Of a stretch of 64,000 bases of DNA, positions 24,608-33,529 are shown piece after piece (positions within the stretch are counted from its first letter, which is position 1; every line of letters begins with the position of its first letter). The position numbers and the translations under genes were made by a program. The stretch covers positions 620,001 through 684,000 of the forward strand of contig CAVUYE010000001.1 of assembly GCA_963745665.1 (NCBI GenBank). The letters are read 5' to 3'. Source of the DNA: Bog-473 sp963745665. Its GTDB lineage: Bacteria > Actinomycetota > Acidimicrobiia > Acidimicrobiales > RAAP-2. The notes beneath the pieces are model-generated. The model saw nothing but the letters and a program-made list of their open reading frames with translations, had not been told where the DNA came from and did no database searches.

Positions 24608-26311
24608 TCATGGCGCATCGACCGGAAGCGTGCCGTCGAGCCAGGACGCGATCGCGTCGACCATGGACCCGCGCTGCCAATGCCTGTGCATCGGATGATC
24701 GATGCCGGCCACCGTGGTGGAGCCGATCGATCCGCGCCGAATGGCTCGGCGCCAGGCCCGGCCGGTTCGGTCCTGAAGGTACTCGAGACCGTCATCGCCC
24801 TCGGCGAACATGGCCAGGACGGGCGTCCGACGATCCGCCAGCTGTCCCAACCATGTGGCGGCGGGCGGACGACTGCCGAGGGCGTCCAGCAACGACCACA
24901 GTCCGACCGACCCGAGCCGCTTGTTCCGGCGGATCTCGGGCAGGCGACGGGCCCTGGTCTCGGTCATGTCCGCCTCCACGGGGTCGCCTGCCTGCCAGTA
25001 GAGCTGCGGATTGATGGCGACAACGCCCTCCACGTCGACGGTCAGGGCCGCCTGCAGGCCGATCCAGGCGCCGGCGCAGAGCCCGGCCAGGACGATGCGA
25101 CGGTGTCCCCGAGCGCGCAACGCGATGACCGCCTCACCCACCTCGGCAATGCCGTGCTGGTCATACGGGCGCCCCGGAGCGTGGCCCCGGTCGGGACTCT
25201 CGCCCCAGCCCGAGAAGTCCAGCCGCAACGAGCTAAATCCGGAGAGCGCGAGCTCACGGGCGTACTCCACCCAGGCCCGCCCCGGTCCCACGTGGTGCTC
25301 AGAGCCTGAATTGAGCCAGACGACGATGCCGCGGGAAGCATCCTTAGGCCGGGTCAGGATCCCGACGAGGCCGTTGTCGCCGAGCTGCACGACTTCTTCC
25401 TCGACTGCCCCGCCCTGCCACGAAATGGTCGCGTTCGTCAACCGCTCGGGCACGACAGTCGCCGGGGCAACCGTCCCCGGTCCCACCCAGCCGCAGATCT
25501 CGTCGACGATCTCACCGGCCACCGTCGCGTACTCGGTCGGCCGGTCGAGCAGGAGCTCCGACCCCGAGCACACCGTGTGGTCCGGCTCCGCCCCGAGCTC
25601 GGCGAGCCGATCGAGGAGGGGGGCGCTCACCGGCTTGTCGACACGGTCCACCACGAGCACCTCTGGAGCGGGGCGGACCGGCAGGGTCGCCAAGTTGATC
25701 TTTCCCAAGTCGGCCAGCGTCTCGGCAGAGAAGACCGAACCCGCCTGCACGACTCCGCCCGACCGTTCGGGAGAGTCCGGCATGTCGGGCACCGGAAGAC
25801 CCAGCAGCTGCAACTCGCTGACATAGCGTCGTCCCCGGACCACAGGCGCCCAGGCGACAACCGCGTCAGCATCGACCGCCGCTCCCCCGAGCAGCGCGAA
25901 CGTGCCTCCGAGACGGAGACCGATGACGACCAGTCTGGTCATGCCCCATCCGCGGAGGGCCTGCGACGCCACATCGATCCCTGTCTGCCAGGCCTCGACG
26001 CGGGACGGATCCCACTGGTCCCCTGCGGAATCCCCTGTGCCGTCGTAGTCGAAGCGCAGGGCGAGATGGCCGATTTCGGCCAGGCGTTCGGCCAGGGTTC
26101 GCAGCGTCCGGTGCGCGCTCCAATACTCGTAGCCGACCGGTGACGCGAGCACCACACCGGTCGTACCCGTCTCGTCGACCGGCGCGGTGAGCCATGACAT
26201 GAGAGGCCTCTCCGCTGGACCGATCCACTGCCCCGTCGTCGCCACCCGATGGGGCCCTGTCGCTGCCTCGCTGCCGTCGGTCATCGCGCTCTCCACCGGG
26301 CCGGGTCTCAT
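24608..26311 (-). CDS. Two-domain alpha/beta hydrolase, similar to exosortase-associated hydrolases
   Basis: A 567-residue protein made of two alpha/beta hydrolase domains, about 35-285 and 310-560. Domain 1 has the elbow GLRLGG (131-136) with Arg at the nucleophile position (R133). Domain 2 has GLCAGAW (410-416) with Cys412 as possible nucleophile, LRLDFSGWGES in front of it, and a late His in GIDHPMHRH. Paired proteins with elbows GLRLGA and GLCDxAS are known as exosortase A-associated hydrolases 2 and 1; here the two types appear fused. Those are also found with carrier proteins and amino-acid chemistry. It probably releases or transfers acyl groups from a thioester, but this is inference. 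First gene of a pair with the ATP-grasp ligase. A start at the internal ATG (residue 10) is equally possible. Confidence 0.82.
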   Translation of the reverse strand: MRPGPVESAMTDGSEAATGPHRVATTGQWIGPAERPLMSWLTAPVDETGTTGVVLASPVGYEYWSAHRTLRTLAERLAEIGHLALRFDYDGTGDSAGDQWDPSRVEAWQTGIDVASQALRGWGMTRLVVIGLRLGGTFALLGGAAVDADAVVAWAPVVRGRRYVSELQLLGLPVPDMPDSPERSGGVVQAGSVFSAETLADLGKINLATLPVRPAPEVLVVDRVDKPVSAPLLDRLAELGAEPDHTVCSGSELLLDRPTEYATVAGEIVDEICGWVGPGTVAPATVVPERLTNATISWQGGAVEEEVVQLGDNGLVGILTRPKDASRGIVVWLNSGSEHHVGPGRAWVEYARELALSGFSSLRLDFSGWGESPDRGHAPGRPYDQHGIAEVGEAVIALRARGHRRIVLAGLCAGAWIGLQAALTVDVEGVVAINPQLYWQAGDPVEADMTETRARRLPEIRRNKRLGSVGLWSLLDALGSRPPAATWLGQLADRRTPVLAMFAEGDDGLEYLQDRTGRAWRRAIRRGSIGSTTVAGIDHPMHRHWQRGSMVDAIASWLDGTLPVDAP

Positions 26312-26408
26312 CTCACGAGAAGCATCGGCGCACCAAGACCGATCCTTTCGCGGGACACGTGACGTTACTCCGGCGAACGGCCCCGTCAGCCCGAGCCTGC
26401 ACCGGAGA

Positions 26409-27932
26409 TCAGCCCCGGTCAGTCACCCGCGGGTGTCGGGCGTGCTGGCGACGCGCCACGTGCTTTGCCTCGTACATGGCCTCGTCCGCCTGCTGCCGGA
26501 GCCGGTCGACGTCGCCGTTCCTGCCACAACAGGCGAACCCCACACTGACCGAAGTCCGGACGCCCTGCACCATGACCCGCGCCACCGCTTCGGTCATGCG
26601 GTCCGCCACGCGGCGGGCGATCGACTCGTCGGCTTCCGCCACGACAGCCAGGAACTCGTCGCCCCCGGTGCGAGCCAGGAGGTCGCCCCCGCGCAGAACG
26701 CCCGAGGCGGCGCGCGCCACCGCGACGAGGATCTTGTCCCCGACATCGTGCCCGTACGCGTCGTTGATCGCCTTCAGATGGTCGATATCGAGGACGAGGA
26801 TGCCCATGGCGTTCGAGCGCCGGTCTCCGTCCAGGTAGATGGACAGGCCGCGCCGGTTCGAGAGCCCGGTGAGCGGATCGGTGTTCGCCTGTATCTCGAG
26901 CTCCTGGTGGGCGATGGCGTTGCGCAGGGCGAGCTCGACCACATTGGCGACGGCGCGACAGCGGGCGAGCACGTCCTCCGAGAATGCTGTTCCTTCACTG
27001 CTGATCTGGAACATGCCGTGCAGCTCGTCGCTCACTGTGACGGGAATGAGCGCGGCAGCAGTGATATCCACTTCGTCGTTGACCGAGCGCAAGGATGCGC
27101 CCATGGACGTCCGCTCCACTCTGGTGACCAGGGCCTCGCCGTTGTCGACCACCACTTTGACGTAGGGATCGTCCTTTAGGAGGTAACTCGTCGGCAGGGT
27201 GCCCCGGCCGTCGGCGAGGGCCTCCTGGGTCACGACACCATCGGAGACCCGCAGGTACGAGGCGCTCACGAACCCGCTCCCGGCGACTTCGAACATGGCC
27301 AGTGTCCCCTGGGCGATGACGTCGCCGGGCTCGCGCAACGACGTCAGGGATTGGGTCGCCCTGTTCATGAGCCGGCCGAGGCGGGCGAGCTCCGCCGAGT
27401 CCCTCACTTTGCCCTCGAGGCTCCTTCGCAGGTGGTGGACGGTGACGGCGACGACGGCCAAGACCGCAGCCCACAGGAATAGCCGTCGGAGATCCGTGGC
27501 CGCGCTGCTCTGCACGGCCACACCCACCACCACCAGACTGACCATGGCGGCGCCGGCCACGATCGCCGTGTACAGGCTCGTGTAATAGAGCGCCATTGCG
27601 AGGACGGGAAGAAGGACCAGTGCCGAGAGTCCGCCGGCGGTGCTCTGCACGCTCGGGTCGGTGCCGCCCGAGATCAGCAACAAGGTGACCGAGACCAGGT
27701 ATCCGATCGTCGGGACGAGGACGGCCCAGCGGGGTGCGCCGTGCCTCGGCAGGAAGACCGACAGAGCGCAGGCGGCGAAGACGGCCAGACTGGCCCAGTA
27801 GAGGCCGGGGTTGATCGGTCCCGGTGGCAGGGCGGCACTGGCCTGGGCCACTGCCGCGAGCCCGATGAAGATGAACGCCCGCACGTAGAACTGGCGGCGG
27901 CGGGAGGTCGCCGTCCCGTCGTTCTCTTCCAT
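26409..27932 (-). CDS. Membrane GAF-GGDEF diguanylate cyclase
   Basis: Makes the second messenger c-di-GMP from two GTP. The 507-residue protein has about six membrane segments in residues 17-168, a GAF-like sensor domain (about 195-340) and a C-terminal GGDEF domain (about 345-505). The catalytic motif is GGDEF at 423-427, and the product-inhibition I-site RGGD is at 414-417, five residues before it, so feedback control is expected. TDPLTGLSNRRGL and LVLDIDHLKAINDAYGH are canonical. The start is ATG 27932, with GGAGG six bases upstream; the 44-residue extension possible from 28064 is Arg-rich and unlikely. No EAL or HD-GYP partner is in the window. Confidence 0.94.
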   Translation of the reverse strand: MEENDGTATSRRRQFYVRAFIFIGLAAVAQASAALPPGPINPGLYWASLAVFAACALSVFLPRHGAPRWAVLVPTIGYLVSVTLLLISGGTDPSVQSTAGGLSALVLLPVLAMALYYTSLYTAIVAGAAMVSLVVVGVAVQSSAATDLRRLFLWAAVLAVVAVTVHHLRRSLEGKVRDSAELARLGRLMNRATQSLTSLREPGDVIAQGTLAMFEVAGSGFVSASYLRVSDGVVTQEALADGRGTLPTSYLLKDDPYVKVVVDNGEALVTRVERTSMGASLRSVNDEVDITAAALIPVTVSDELHGMFQISSEGTAFSEDVLARCRAVANVVELALRNAIAHQELEIQANTDPLTGLSNRRGLSIYLDGDRRSNAMGILVLDIDHLKAINDAYGHDVGDKILVAVARAASGVLRGGDLLARTGGDEFLAVVAEADESIARRVADRMTEAVARVMVQGVRTSVSVGFACCGRNGDVDRLRQQADEAMYEAKHVARRQHARHPRVTDRG

Positions 27933-28089
27933 GGCGGCCTCCGATGGCGCTCCACTGCTGCCCCTTGTCTCAGAACGTCGGTCGATGACCCGGTCCCCAG
28001 TAAGAGGCCGCAGCACGAATTGTCGAAATGGCGGTCGCCCCGCCGATCGGAGGTCCGCCGGCACCCGTCATAAGAGGGTAGATGGTCGG

Positions 28090-28602
28090 TCAGCCCGAGG
28101 CCGGGAGGGTGGATCCCGGGTCAGACCGCTCGGACCCGGGTGCGATCGACTCCTGCAGCGTATCGAGAAACGGAACCTGGCCTTTCACGAGCTTGCGACG
28201 TGCGTCGGGTATGGCGACCCACTCGACCCGGTCGACCTCGGGGAACTCCCGGATACGGCCCGATCCCCTCGGCCACTCGAGCGCAAAGGTATTGCTCGAC
28301 GCGTTCGTGATGTCGAGATCGCCCCGCAGCGCCCACACACTGACCCGCTTGCCACCGGGTTGGCGGCGCTCCCCGAGGAAGTCTGCCCGGCCCTCGGGAG
28401 GGGTGAGTCCGACCTCCTCCTGGAACTCCCGGTACGCGGCGACCAGGGGATCCTCACCCTCGAGGTATTCACCCTTGGGGATCGACCACGCGGCGTCTTC
28501 CTTTCGCGCCCAGAACGGCCCGCCCGGGTGGGCGATCAGGACCTCGACCACGCCTCCGGGGGAGATCCGGAACAGCAGCAAGCCTGCACTCGTCACGCCC
28601 AT
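28090..28602 (-). CDS. NUDIX hydrolase, MutT-like
   Basis: A 170-residue NUDIX protein with SAGLLLFRISPG at the N-terminus and WSIPKGEYLEGEDPL leading into the Nudix box, which ends in REFQEEVGLTPPEG. The pair W-S-I-P-K-G is typical of the group annotated as diadenosine polyphosphate hydrolase-like or MutT-like; substrate is not predictable. It starts at ATG 28602 and is divergent from the LCP protein gene. It ends 157 bases from the start of the diguanylate cyclase gene in the same direction, so the two could be co-transcribed. Confidence 0.9.
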   Translation of the reverse strand: MGVTSAGLLLFRISPGGVVEVLIAHPGGPFWARKEDAAWSIPKGEYLEGEDPLVAAYREFQEEVGLTPPEGRADFLGERRQPGGKRVSVWALRGDLDITNASSNTFALEWPRGSGRIREFPEVDRVEWVAIPDARRKLVKGQVPFLDTLQESIAPGSERSDPGSTLPASG

Positions 28603-28792
28603 GGGTCCGGATCATCCTTCCACCAGGTGGCGCAAGGCGCCCTGGGGGGCGTCGACCTCCCGGACGTGCATCCCGCATTGCAAATCAGGGTGGCCACGTC
28701 AGATCGACCGACTCAGTGACCGCCCCTTGCAAGCGGTGATCGCTAGGCTCTCGTCTCGTTCCGGCCGCCCGAACCGGAGCTGTCTCGGGGGT

Positions 28793-30604
28793 ATGGGCAC
28801 TGCACACGGCACGATGAGTCCTTCCAACCCCGAGAACGAACCCGTCCACCGGCGCCTCGAACAGCTCGGGCGCCAGATCGACGAGACCCCGTCGCCACCG
28901 GGCGGGCCGGACGACGCAGCGGGGAACCCCGTCGAGCAGGGTCTGCAGGACCTCGGTCGCCAGATCGACGAGGCGAACCGTGCTGGCGGACGCCGGCGGG
29001 GCAAGAAGGCACACGCCGAGGTGGGGCGCCAGGGCCCGGCCCACGCGGCCACGAAGAGGCGGTCCCGCAAGCGCACGCTGGCCTGGGTCGGAGGGACGAT
29101 CACGTTGGCACTGGTGCTGGTGGTCGGCGCAGCGGCCGGCTATGCCTGGTACCTCAACAACGAGATCCACCACATCGACCTGAAGAACCTGACCTCCGCG
29201 CCCGTCAAGGGCGACGACGCGGGCACGGAGAACATCCTCATGATCGGTTCCACCGACCGCTGCGCCCTGAAAGTGCAGAATCCCGCCTACGGGCTGTGCT
29301 CCCAGGGCGTCAACGGCGTGAACAGCGACGTGGTCATGATCCTCCACCTGAACCCGGCGAATCACTCGGTGTCGATCCTGTCCATTCCGCGCGACCTGTT
29401 CGTCCCCAACGCCCGGTCCGACGGTGGCAACAAGATCGACGCCGCGCTGTACCAGGGAGCGGACCAACTGATCGCCGCCATCGAGGAGGACTTCGGGATT
29501 CCGATTCAGCACTTCGTGGAGTTGAACTTCGACAGCTTCATCAACGTGGTCCAGGCCCTCGGCGGAATCAAGATGTACTTCCCCGAACCGGTGTACGACG
29601 CCTACTCGGGCCTGAACATCCAGACGACCGGTTGCCTCGAGCTGAACGGTACCCAGGCACTCCAGGTCGTGCGGGCGCGTCATGTCCAGTACAAGGGGCC
29701 GGGCGTGACGACGACCGACCCCGCCTATTGGCCGCAGGAGGCACAGAGCGACATTGCGCGCATCCGACGCGACCACGAGTTCCTGCGCGTTCTGGCTGCG
29801 GCCGTCAAGGCCAAGGGGCTCGGCAACCCCCTGACCGATCAGCAGATCGTCTCCGGCGTCGTCGGGCAGCTCACCGTCGACACGGGGTTCTCGGCCTCCG
29901 ACATGATCAGCCTGGTTCTCGGCTACCACAGCATCGACGTGAGCAGCGCGCCCCAGCTCACCGTGCCCGTGGCGGTGGACCAGTTCGGCAACTACGTATA
30001 CCAGGGTGGGAACTACGGCGACATAGAGTTCCCGGCCCAACCGCAGGACCACAACGCGGTCGACCAGTTCCTCGGCCTCAAGTCCAGCAGCGAGGACACC
30101 TATTCCGGCGGTGCGCTCCCCTCACCGTCGAGCGTGACGGTGTCGGTGCTGAACGGATCGGGTGCCTACAACCAGGCGGCGACGACGGCCCAGGGCCTGC
30201 AGGCCCTCGGCTTCCACATCGGGACGATCGGCGACAGTCCTCCCGTGGGCCAGGAGGCGGAGACGGTCGTGTACTACGCGTCCAAGACGCCGGCCCAGCT
30301 GGCGGCGGCACAGGCCGTCGCCAACTCCCTGTCGGGAGCGGTCATCATGGCCATGGACCCGAACCAGATGAAGGCGGGCTCCCAGGTCACCGTCGTCACG
30401 GGCACCGAATTCTCGGTCAACGCCCCACCGGCGACGCCGACGACCGCCCCGCCCGGTGCGGCCACGCCAACCACGACGACGACTTCGGGGGACAGCGGGA
30501 ATACGGGGAACTCGGGCGCATTTCAAGCTCCGACGCCGACCGTGGAGGCGCTGCAGCCCTGGGACCCTCGATCGTGCACGACCAGCGGTGGCGAAGGGAG
30601 CTGA
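28793..30604 (+). CDS. LytR-CpsA-Psr (LCP) family cell-wall polymer ligase with LytR_C domain
   Basis: LCP enzymes attach polymers such as arabinogalactan or teichoic acids from lipid carriers to peptidoglycan, outside the membrane. The 603-residue protein has a charged cytoplasmic N-terminus with a near-duplicate motif (LEQLGRQIDE and LQDLGRQIDE, about 22-31 and 51-60), one membrane segment (about 98-120), the LCP domain (about 150-370; SDVVMILHLNPANHSVSIL, SIPRDLFVPN with the key Arg, and VVRARHVQYKG), and a LytR_C domain (about 445-545; VSVLNGSGAYNQAATTAQGL). A Thr/Pro-rich tail ends the protein. The start is ATG 28793 or ATG 28814. Single-copy in this window. Confidence 0.93.
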   Translation: MGTAHGTMSPSNPENEPVHRRLEQLGRQIDETPSPPGGPDDAAGNPVEQGLQDLGRQIDEANRAGGRRRGKKAHAEVGRQGPAHAATKRRSRKRTLAWVGGTITLALVLVVGAAAGYAWYLNNEIHHIDLKNLTSAPVKGDDAGTENILMIGSTDRCALKVQNPAYGLCSQGVNGVNSDVVMILHLNPANHSVSILSIPRDLFVPNARSDGGNKIDAALYQGADQLIAAIEEDFGIPIQHFVELNFDSFINVVQALGGIKMYFPEPVYDAYSGLNIQTTGCLELNGTQALQVVRARHVQYKGPGVTTTDPAYWPQEAQSDIARIRRDHEFLRVLAAAVKAKGLGNPLTDQQIVSGVVGQLTVDTGFSASDMISLVLGYHSIDVSSAPQLTVPVAVDQFGNYVYQGGNYGDIEFPAQPQDHNAVDQFLGLKSSSEDTYSGGALPSPSSVTVSVLNGSGAYNQAATTAQGLQALGFHIGTIGDSPPVGQEAETVVYYASKTPAQLAAAQAVANSLSGAVIMAMDPNQMKAGSQVTVVTGTEFSVNAPPATPTTAPPGAATPTTTTTSGDSGNTGNSGAFQAPTPTVEALQPWDPRSCTTSGGEGS

Positions 30605-30635
30605 GGCCTCCGGCTCCAGATCGAAGAGCTGCGTT

Positions 30636-31427
30636 TCAGGCGAAGATCTCGCCTCCGTTGGTGTCGAGCGCCTGTCCGGTCATGGCGGACGACAGGTCCG
30701 AGGCGAGGTAGACGATCGATCCGGCAACGTCCCCATCGCTCGGGATACGACCCAGCGGTACCCGCGCGTTCAGCTCATCGACCACGACCTGGGCCGGCAC
30801 GCCCCGGCCGGTCGAGGTCATCTCCACGTAGATGTCGACAGACGGCCCCGCCATCCAGCCGGGCACGACGGCGTTGACCCGGACCTTTGAGGGGCCCAAC
30901 TCGTAGGCGAGCACGCGCGTCGCCGTCAGCAGCGCTCCTTTGGAGATGGCGTAGCCACCCTGTGCGGGTTGAGGCTGCCGCGTCACCATGGAAGCCACCA
31001 TCACGACGGAACCGCCACCGCGCAGACGCATCGCGGGCAAGGCGGCCCGGGTCATCTGCAGGGAGCCGAAGAGATTGGTGTCCATGATCTTGCGCCATTG
31101 CGCCAGGTCGACGTCCTCGAAGCTCTGGAAGGCGTCGAAGCGAAAGGCGTTGTTGACCAACACATCGATGCCCCCGAACTCCTGCGAACCGGCCGCCATG
31201 AGACGGGCGCAGGCCTCGGGGTCGGTGATATCGGTCGGCACGGCAATGGCCCGGGCCCCCAGCGCTGACACCTCCGCCAGGACCTCGTCGAGGGTGGACT
31301 GGCGCCGCGCCGCCAGCACGAGGTCCGCTCCGTGGGCCGCCAGGGCCTTGGCGGCCTGCCGGCCCAGCCCCGGCCCGACGCCCGAGACCACGCACACCTT
31401 GCCCGACAACAACCCGGCACGGGCCAT
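30636..31427 (-). CDS. Short-chain dehydrogenase/reductase
   Basis: A 263-residue classical SDR using NAD(P)H. The cofactor-binding motif is SGVGPGLGRQAAKALAAHGA (the G-x3-G-x-G form), NNA follows at VLVNNAFRFD, and the active site has Ser in VMVASMVTR and YAISK. Substrate unknown. The start is ATG 31427 because GAGGAGG lies six bases upstream; a further upstream ATG at 31457 is less well placed. It is flanked by the LCP gene (convergent) and a Cys-rich small protein gene (divergent). Sequence type is that of SDRs acting on lipids or steroids in actinobacteria, but this is weak. Confidence 0.92.
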   Translation of the reverse strand: MARAGLLSGKVCVVSGVGPGLGRQAAKALAAHGADLVLAARRQSTLDEVLAEVSALGARAIAVPTDITDPEACARLMAAGSQEFGGIDVLVNNAFRFDAFQSFEDVDLAQWRKIMDTNLFGSLQMTRAALPAMRLRGGGSVVMVASMVTRQPQPAQGGYAISKGALLTATRVLAYELGPSKVRVNAVVPGWMAGPSVDIYVEMTSTGRGVPAQVVVDELNARVPLGRIPSDGDVAGSIVYLASDLSSAMTGQALDTNGGEIFA

Positions 31428-31559
31428 GGTTGCCTCCTCGCTCTGCTGAGTCGTCATGAGCGAAGCGTAGGGCAGGGCGGACCTACGGGCCCCGTGCTAT
31501 CCGCGCCGGTGTCACAAGAGCCTGAGATGATCGGCGACAGGGTTGAACAAAGGAGAGTC

Positions 31560-31886
31560 ATGGCCATTTGTTCGCACTGTGGCGGCGAGATGATGGAGGG
31601 AATCAGTTGCCTGACCGACCCCGTCATCATCGACGGCAGGGCCTACGCCCCGATCCCCTGGGGCCAGGAGCTCCGTCCCCGGCACCGCTACGAGCCAGAG
31701 GAGTGCCGTGACTGCAGTACACCGCTGGGGGGCATCCACCATCCGGGCTGCTGCATGGAGCGGTGCCCCGCCTGCCACGGCCAGGCGATCGGCTGCGACT
31801 GCATGACCGAAGCCGAGTGCATCTTCGACATCACGCGTGCGAAGCGATGCCATGCGCACGTCCTGCGGCGAGTGGGCTGGCGCTGA
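31560..31886 (+). CDS. Small Cys-rich protein with several CxxC pairs, unknown function
   Basis: A 108-residue protein starting at ATG 31560 with AAAGGAGAG eight bases upstream. It has paired cysteines throughout: CSHCGGEMMEG at the N-terminus, CRDCSTPLGGIHHPGCCM in the middle, and CPACHGQAIGCDC near the end, all in a form that suggests two zinc ribbons. It ends with a basic segment, FDITRAKRCHAHVLRRVGW. I do not recognise the family. It may bind nucleic acid or protein through zinc. It is divergent from the SDR gene and lies 157 bases before the glycosyltransferase gene. Confidence 0.78.
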   Translation: MAICSHCGGEMMEGISCLTDPVIIDGRAYAPIPWGQELRPRHRYEPEECRDCSTPLGGIHHPGCCMERCPACHGQAIGCDCMTEAECIFDITRAKRCHAHVLRRVGWR

Positions 31887-32043
31887 ACAGACGTTCCAAG
31901 GCGACACGAAATCTTCGGCTGTCGCTCGCACGGACAGTGCGAGGATGCCAGCGCGGCCGCAAAGAGGGGGCCGGTGGCGCCACCTCCGTGTCGGGCGATC
32001 CTGCAGCGTCACCAACAGCTCAAGTAACGTTCCCACCGATGAG

Positions 32044-33441
32044 ATGGCGTCCGGGCTGGAGCCGATCCTGCAACTAGAGGGGACTCACGAAGCGGGGACG
32101 AGCGTCCAGCTGGGGAGGTTCCACGCCACGCTCCTGTGGTTTGCCCGAAACCCCCGGATGATCGAACTCAGTCTGTTCGCCTTCGGAACCCTTGTGATGG
32201 GCATTGTGATGGCGGGCGCGCCGAGCTCGTTTCGTCCCACCCCCGGCTACAACGACTACCTGAGCTTTTACAAGCCGCCGGCAGCGAATCTCCTCGCGGG
32301 TCGGGGGTACCTTGGCCCAAACGGCCATACAGAGCTGCACGACCCGCCCGGCTATCCCCTGCTCCTTGCATTCGAATACTCAATCGCCGACATCCTGCAC
32401 GTTGGTCGCGAAGGGATGGTCAACGTGGCCACCGTCCTGATCCTGGCGTTGGCCGGTGTCCTCATCTACCGGGTCGGCCGAGCCATGTTCGGGTTGAAGG
32501 TCGGAGTACTGACCGGGATTCTCTGGATCACCTACCCGATCGAGATGGAGATGGCGCCCTACCGGTTCTCCGAGGTGCCCTTCACACTTGTGCTCTACCT
32601 GACTGCGCTGATCTTCATCGACGGCAGCATCCGCGGGCTACCGAGCTGGCGCCGGATGGCTGTCGTCGGTGTTCTCGTGGGGGTTGACGCGCTGATCCGA
32701 CCTCAAGCCATTCTCCTCGTCGTCCCCTACGCGTTGGCGCTCTGGATCCGAAGCCGCCAACTGAGAAAACTCTCCGATCCGTCGGCACCGCCCCCCGCCG
32801 TCCGGCGCTGGGGAGTCCTCGCCCTGTCCGGCGTGCTGGTCGTCGCCTATCTCGCGACGTTGGCGCCTTGGGAGGGCTGGGTCAAGGCGGACACGGGTCA
32901 GACCGTGGCGTTGTCGAACGGCGGTGCGTCGGCCGTGCTCAATGGCTTGACCGTCGACTTCCACCCGATCGACGAACGAGGTCATCTCCAGCTCCCCTCG
33001 GACGTCGTCGCGCTCGAGAAGGGGGTCCTCGCCCATCAGAAGACGCTCACGTCGACGGGCAAGATCGCCCGCTACATGTTCGACCAACTGCAGTCGCACC
33101 CGCTGGCCGTCATTGAGCTCGTGGCAATCAAGGCGGGCCAATCCTTCATCGGCACGAACTCCCTGAAAAATGAGTCTCTTATTGGGGTGGTGCAAGCTCC
33201 CTACCTGATATTGATGGTTGCCGGTCTCGTCCTGGCCTGGCGCGCCCGCGGATTCAGACGATGGCTGGCCGCCTTCGTCATCATCGTGGGGATCTACATG
33301 TTGGCGATGTCGGTCGCCGTGTTGTCGATCGTCCGGTATATGGGGCCGACCCTCGGGCTGTTCATGCCCTTCGCCGCGCTGGCACTGGTCACCTTGTGGG
33401 AGTGGTTTCGGCGGCGCTCCCAAGCACACGTGTCCTCCTGA
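32044..33441 (+). CDS. Polytopic GT-C type glycosyltransferase (ArnT/PMT-like)
   Basis: A 465-residue integral membrane protein with about ten hydrophobic segments. The pattern fits lipid-linked sugar transferases of the GT-C fold: an acidic first loop after TM1 (FRPTPGYNDYLSFYKPP), GHTELHDPPGYPLLLAFEYS, SEVPFTLVLYLTAL and LVGVDALIRPQAILL. The sugar and acceptor are unknown. A segment of about 110 residues (WEGWVKADTGQTVALSNGG and onward) lies outside the membrane between TM segments. The start is ATG 32044 (MASGLEPIL); an upstream in-frame ATG at 31837 would overlap the Cys-rich gene and reads as random sequence. It is followed by a short inverted repeat and then the CoA transferase gene. 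Confidence 0.78.
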   Translation: MASGLEPILQLEGTHEAGTSVQLGRFHATLLWFARNPRMIELSLFAFGTLVMGIVMAGAPSSFRPTPGYNDYLSFYKPPAANLLAGRGYLGPNGHTELHDPPGYPLLLAFEYSIADILHVGREGMVNVATVLILALAGVLIYRVGRAMFGLKVGVLTGILWITYPIEMEMAPYRFSEVPFTLVLYLTALIFIDGSIRGLPSWRRMAVVGVLVGVDALIRPQAILLVVPYALALWIRSRQLRKLSDPSAPPPAVRRWGVLALSGVLVVAYLATLAPWEGWVKADTGQTVALSNGGASAVLNGLTVDFHPIDERGHLQLPSDVVALEKGVLAHQKTLTSTGKIARYMFDQLQSHPLAVIELVAIKAGQSFIGTNSLKNESLIGVVQAPYLILMVAGLVLAWRARGFRRWLAAFVIIVGIYMLAMSVAVLSIVRYMGPTLGLFMPFAALALVTLWEWFRRRSQAHVSS

Positions 33442-33449
33442 TTCGATCC

Positions 33450-33466
33450 GACCGGCTTGACCGGTC
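33450..33466. terminator. Short inverted repeat after the glycosyltransferase gene
   Basis: GACCGG at 33450-33455 pairs with CCGGTC at 33461-33466 around a five-base loop, nine bases after the stop codon, followed by GTGAAAAG. A 6-bp stem is short, so this is a weak terminator candidate. Confidence 0.35.
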
Positions 33467-33529
33467 CGTGAAAAGTCACAAGGGTGGGCGAATGACGCCA
33501 GCCGTCGGGCTTCCGGACGCACGTTGAGC

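Noticed and set aside
31837..32043. 69-residue N-terminal extension of the GT-C glycosyltransferase
   Set aside because: It overlaps the Cys-rich gene and has shadow-like composition; ATG 32044 directly precedes the conserved membrane part.
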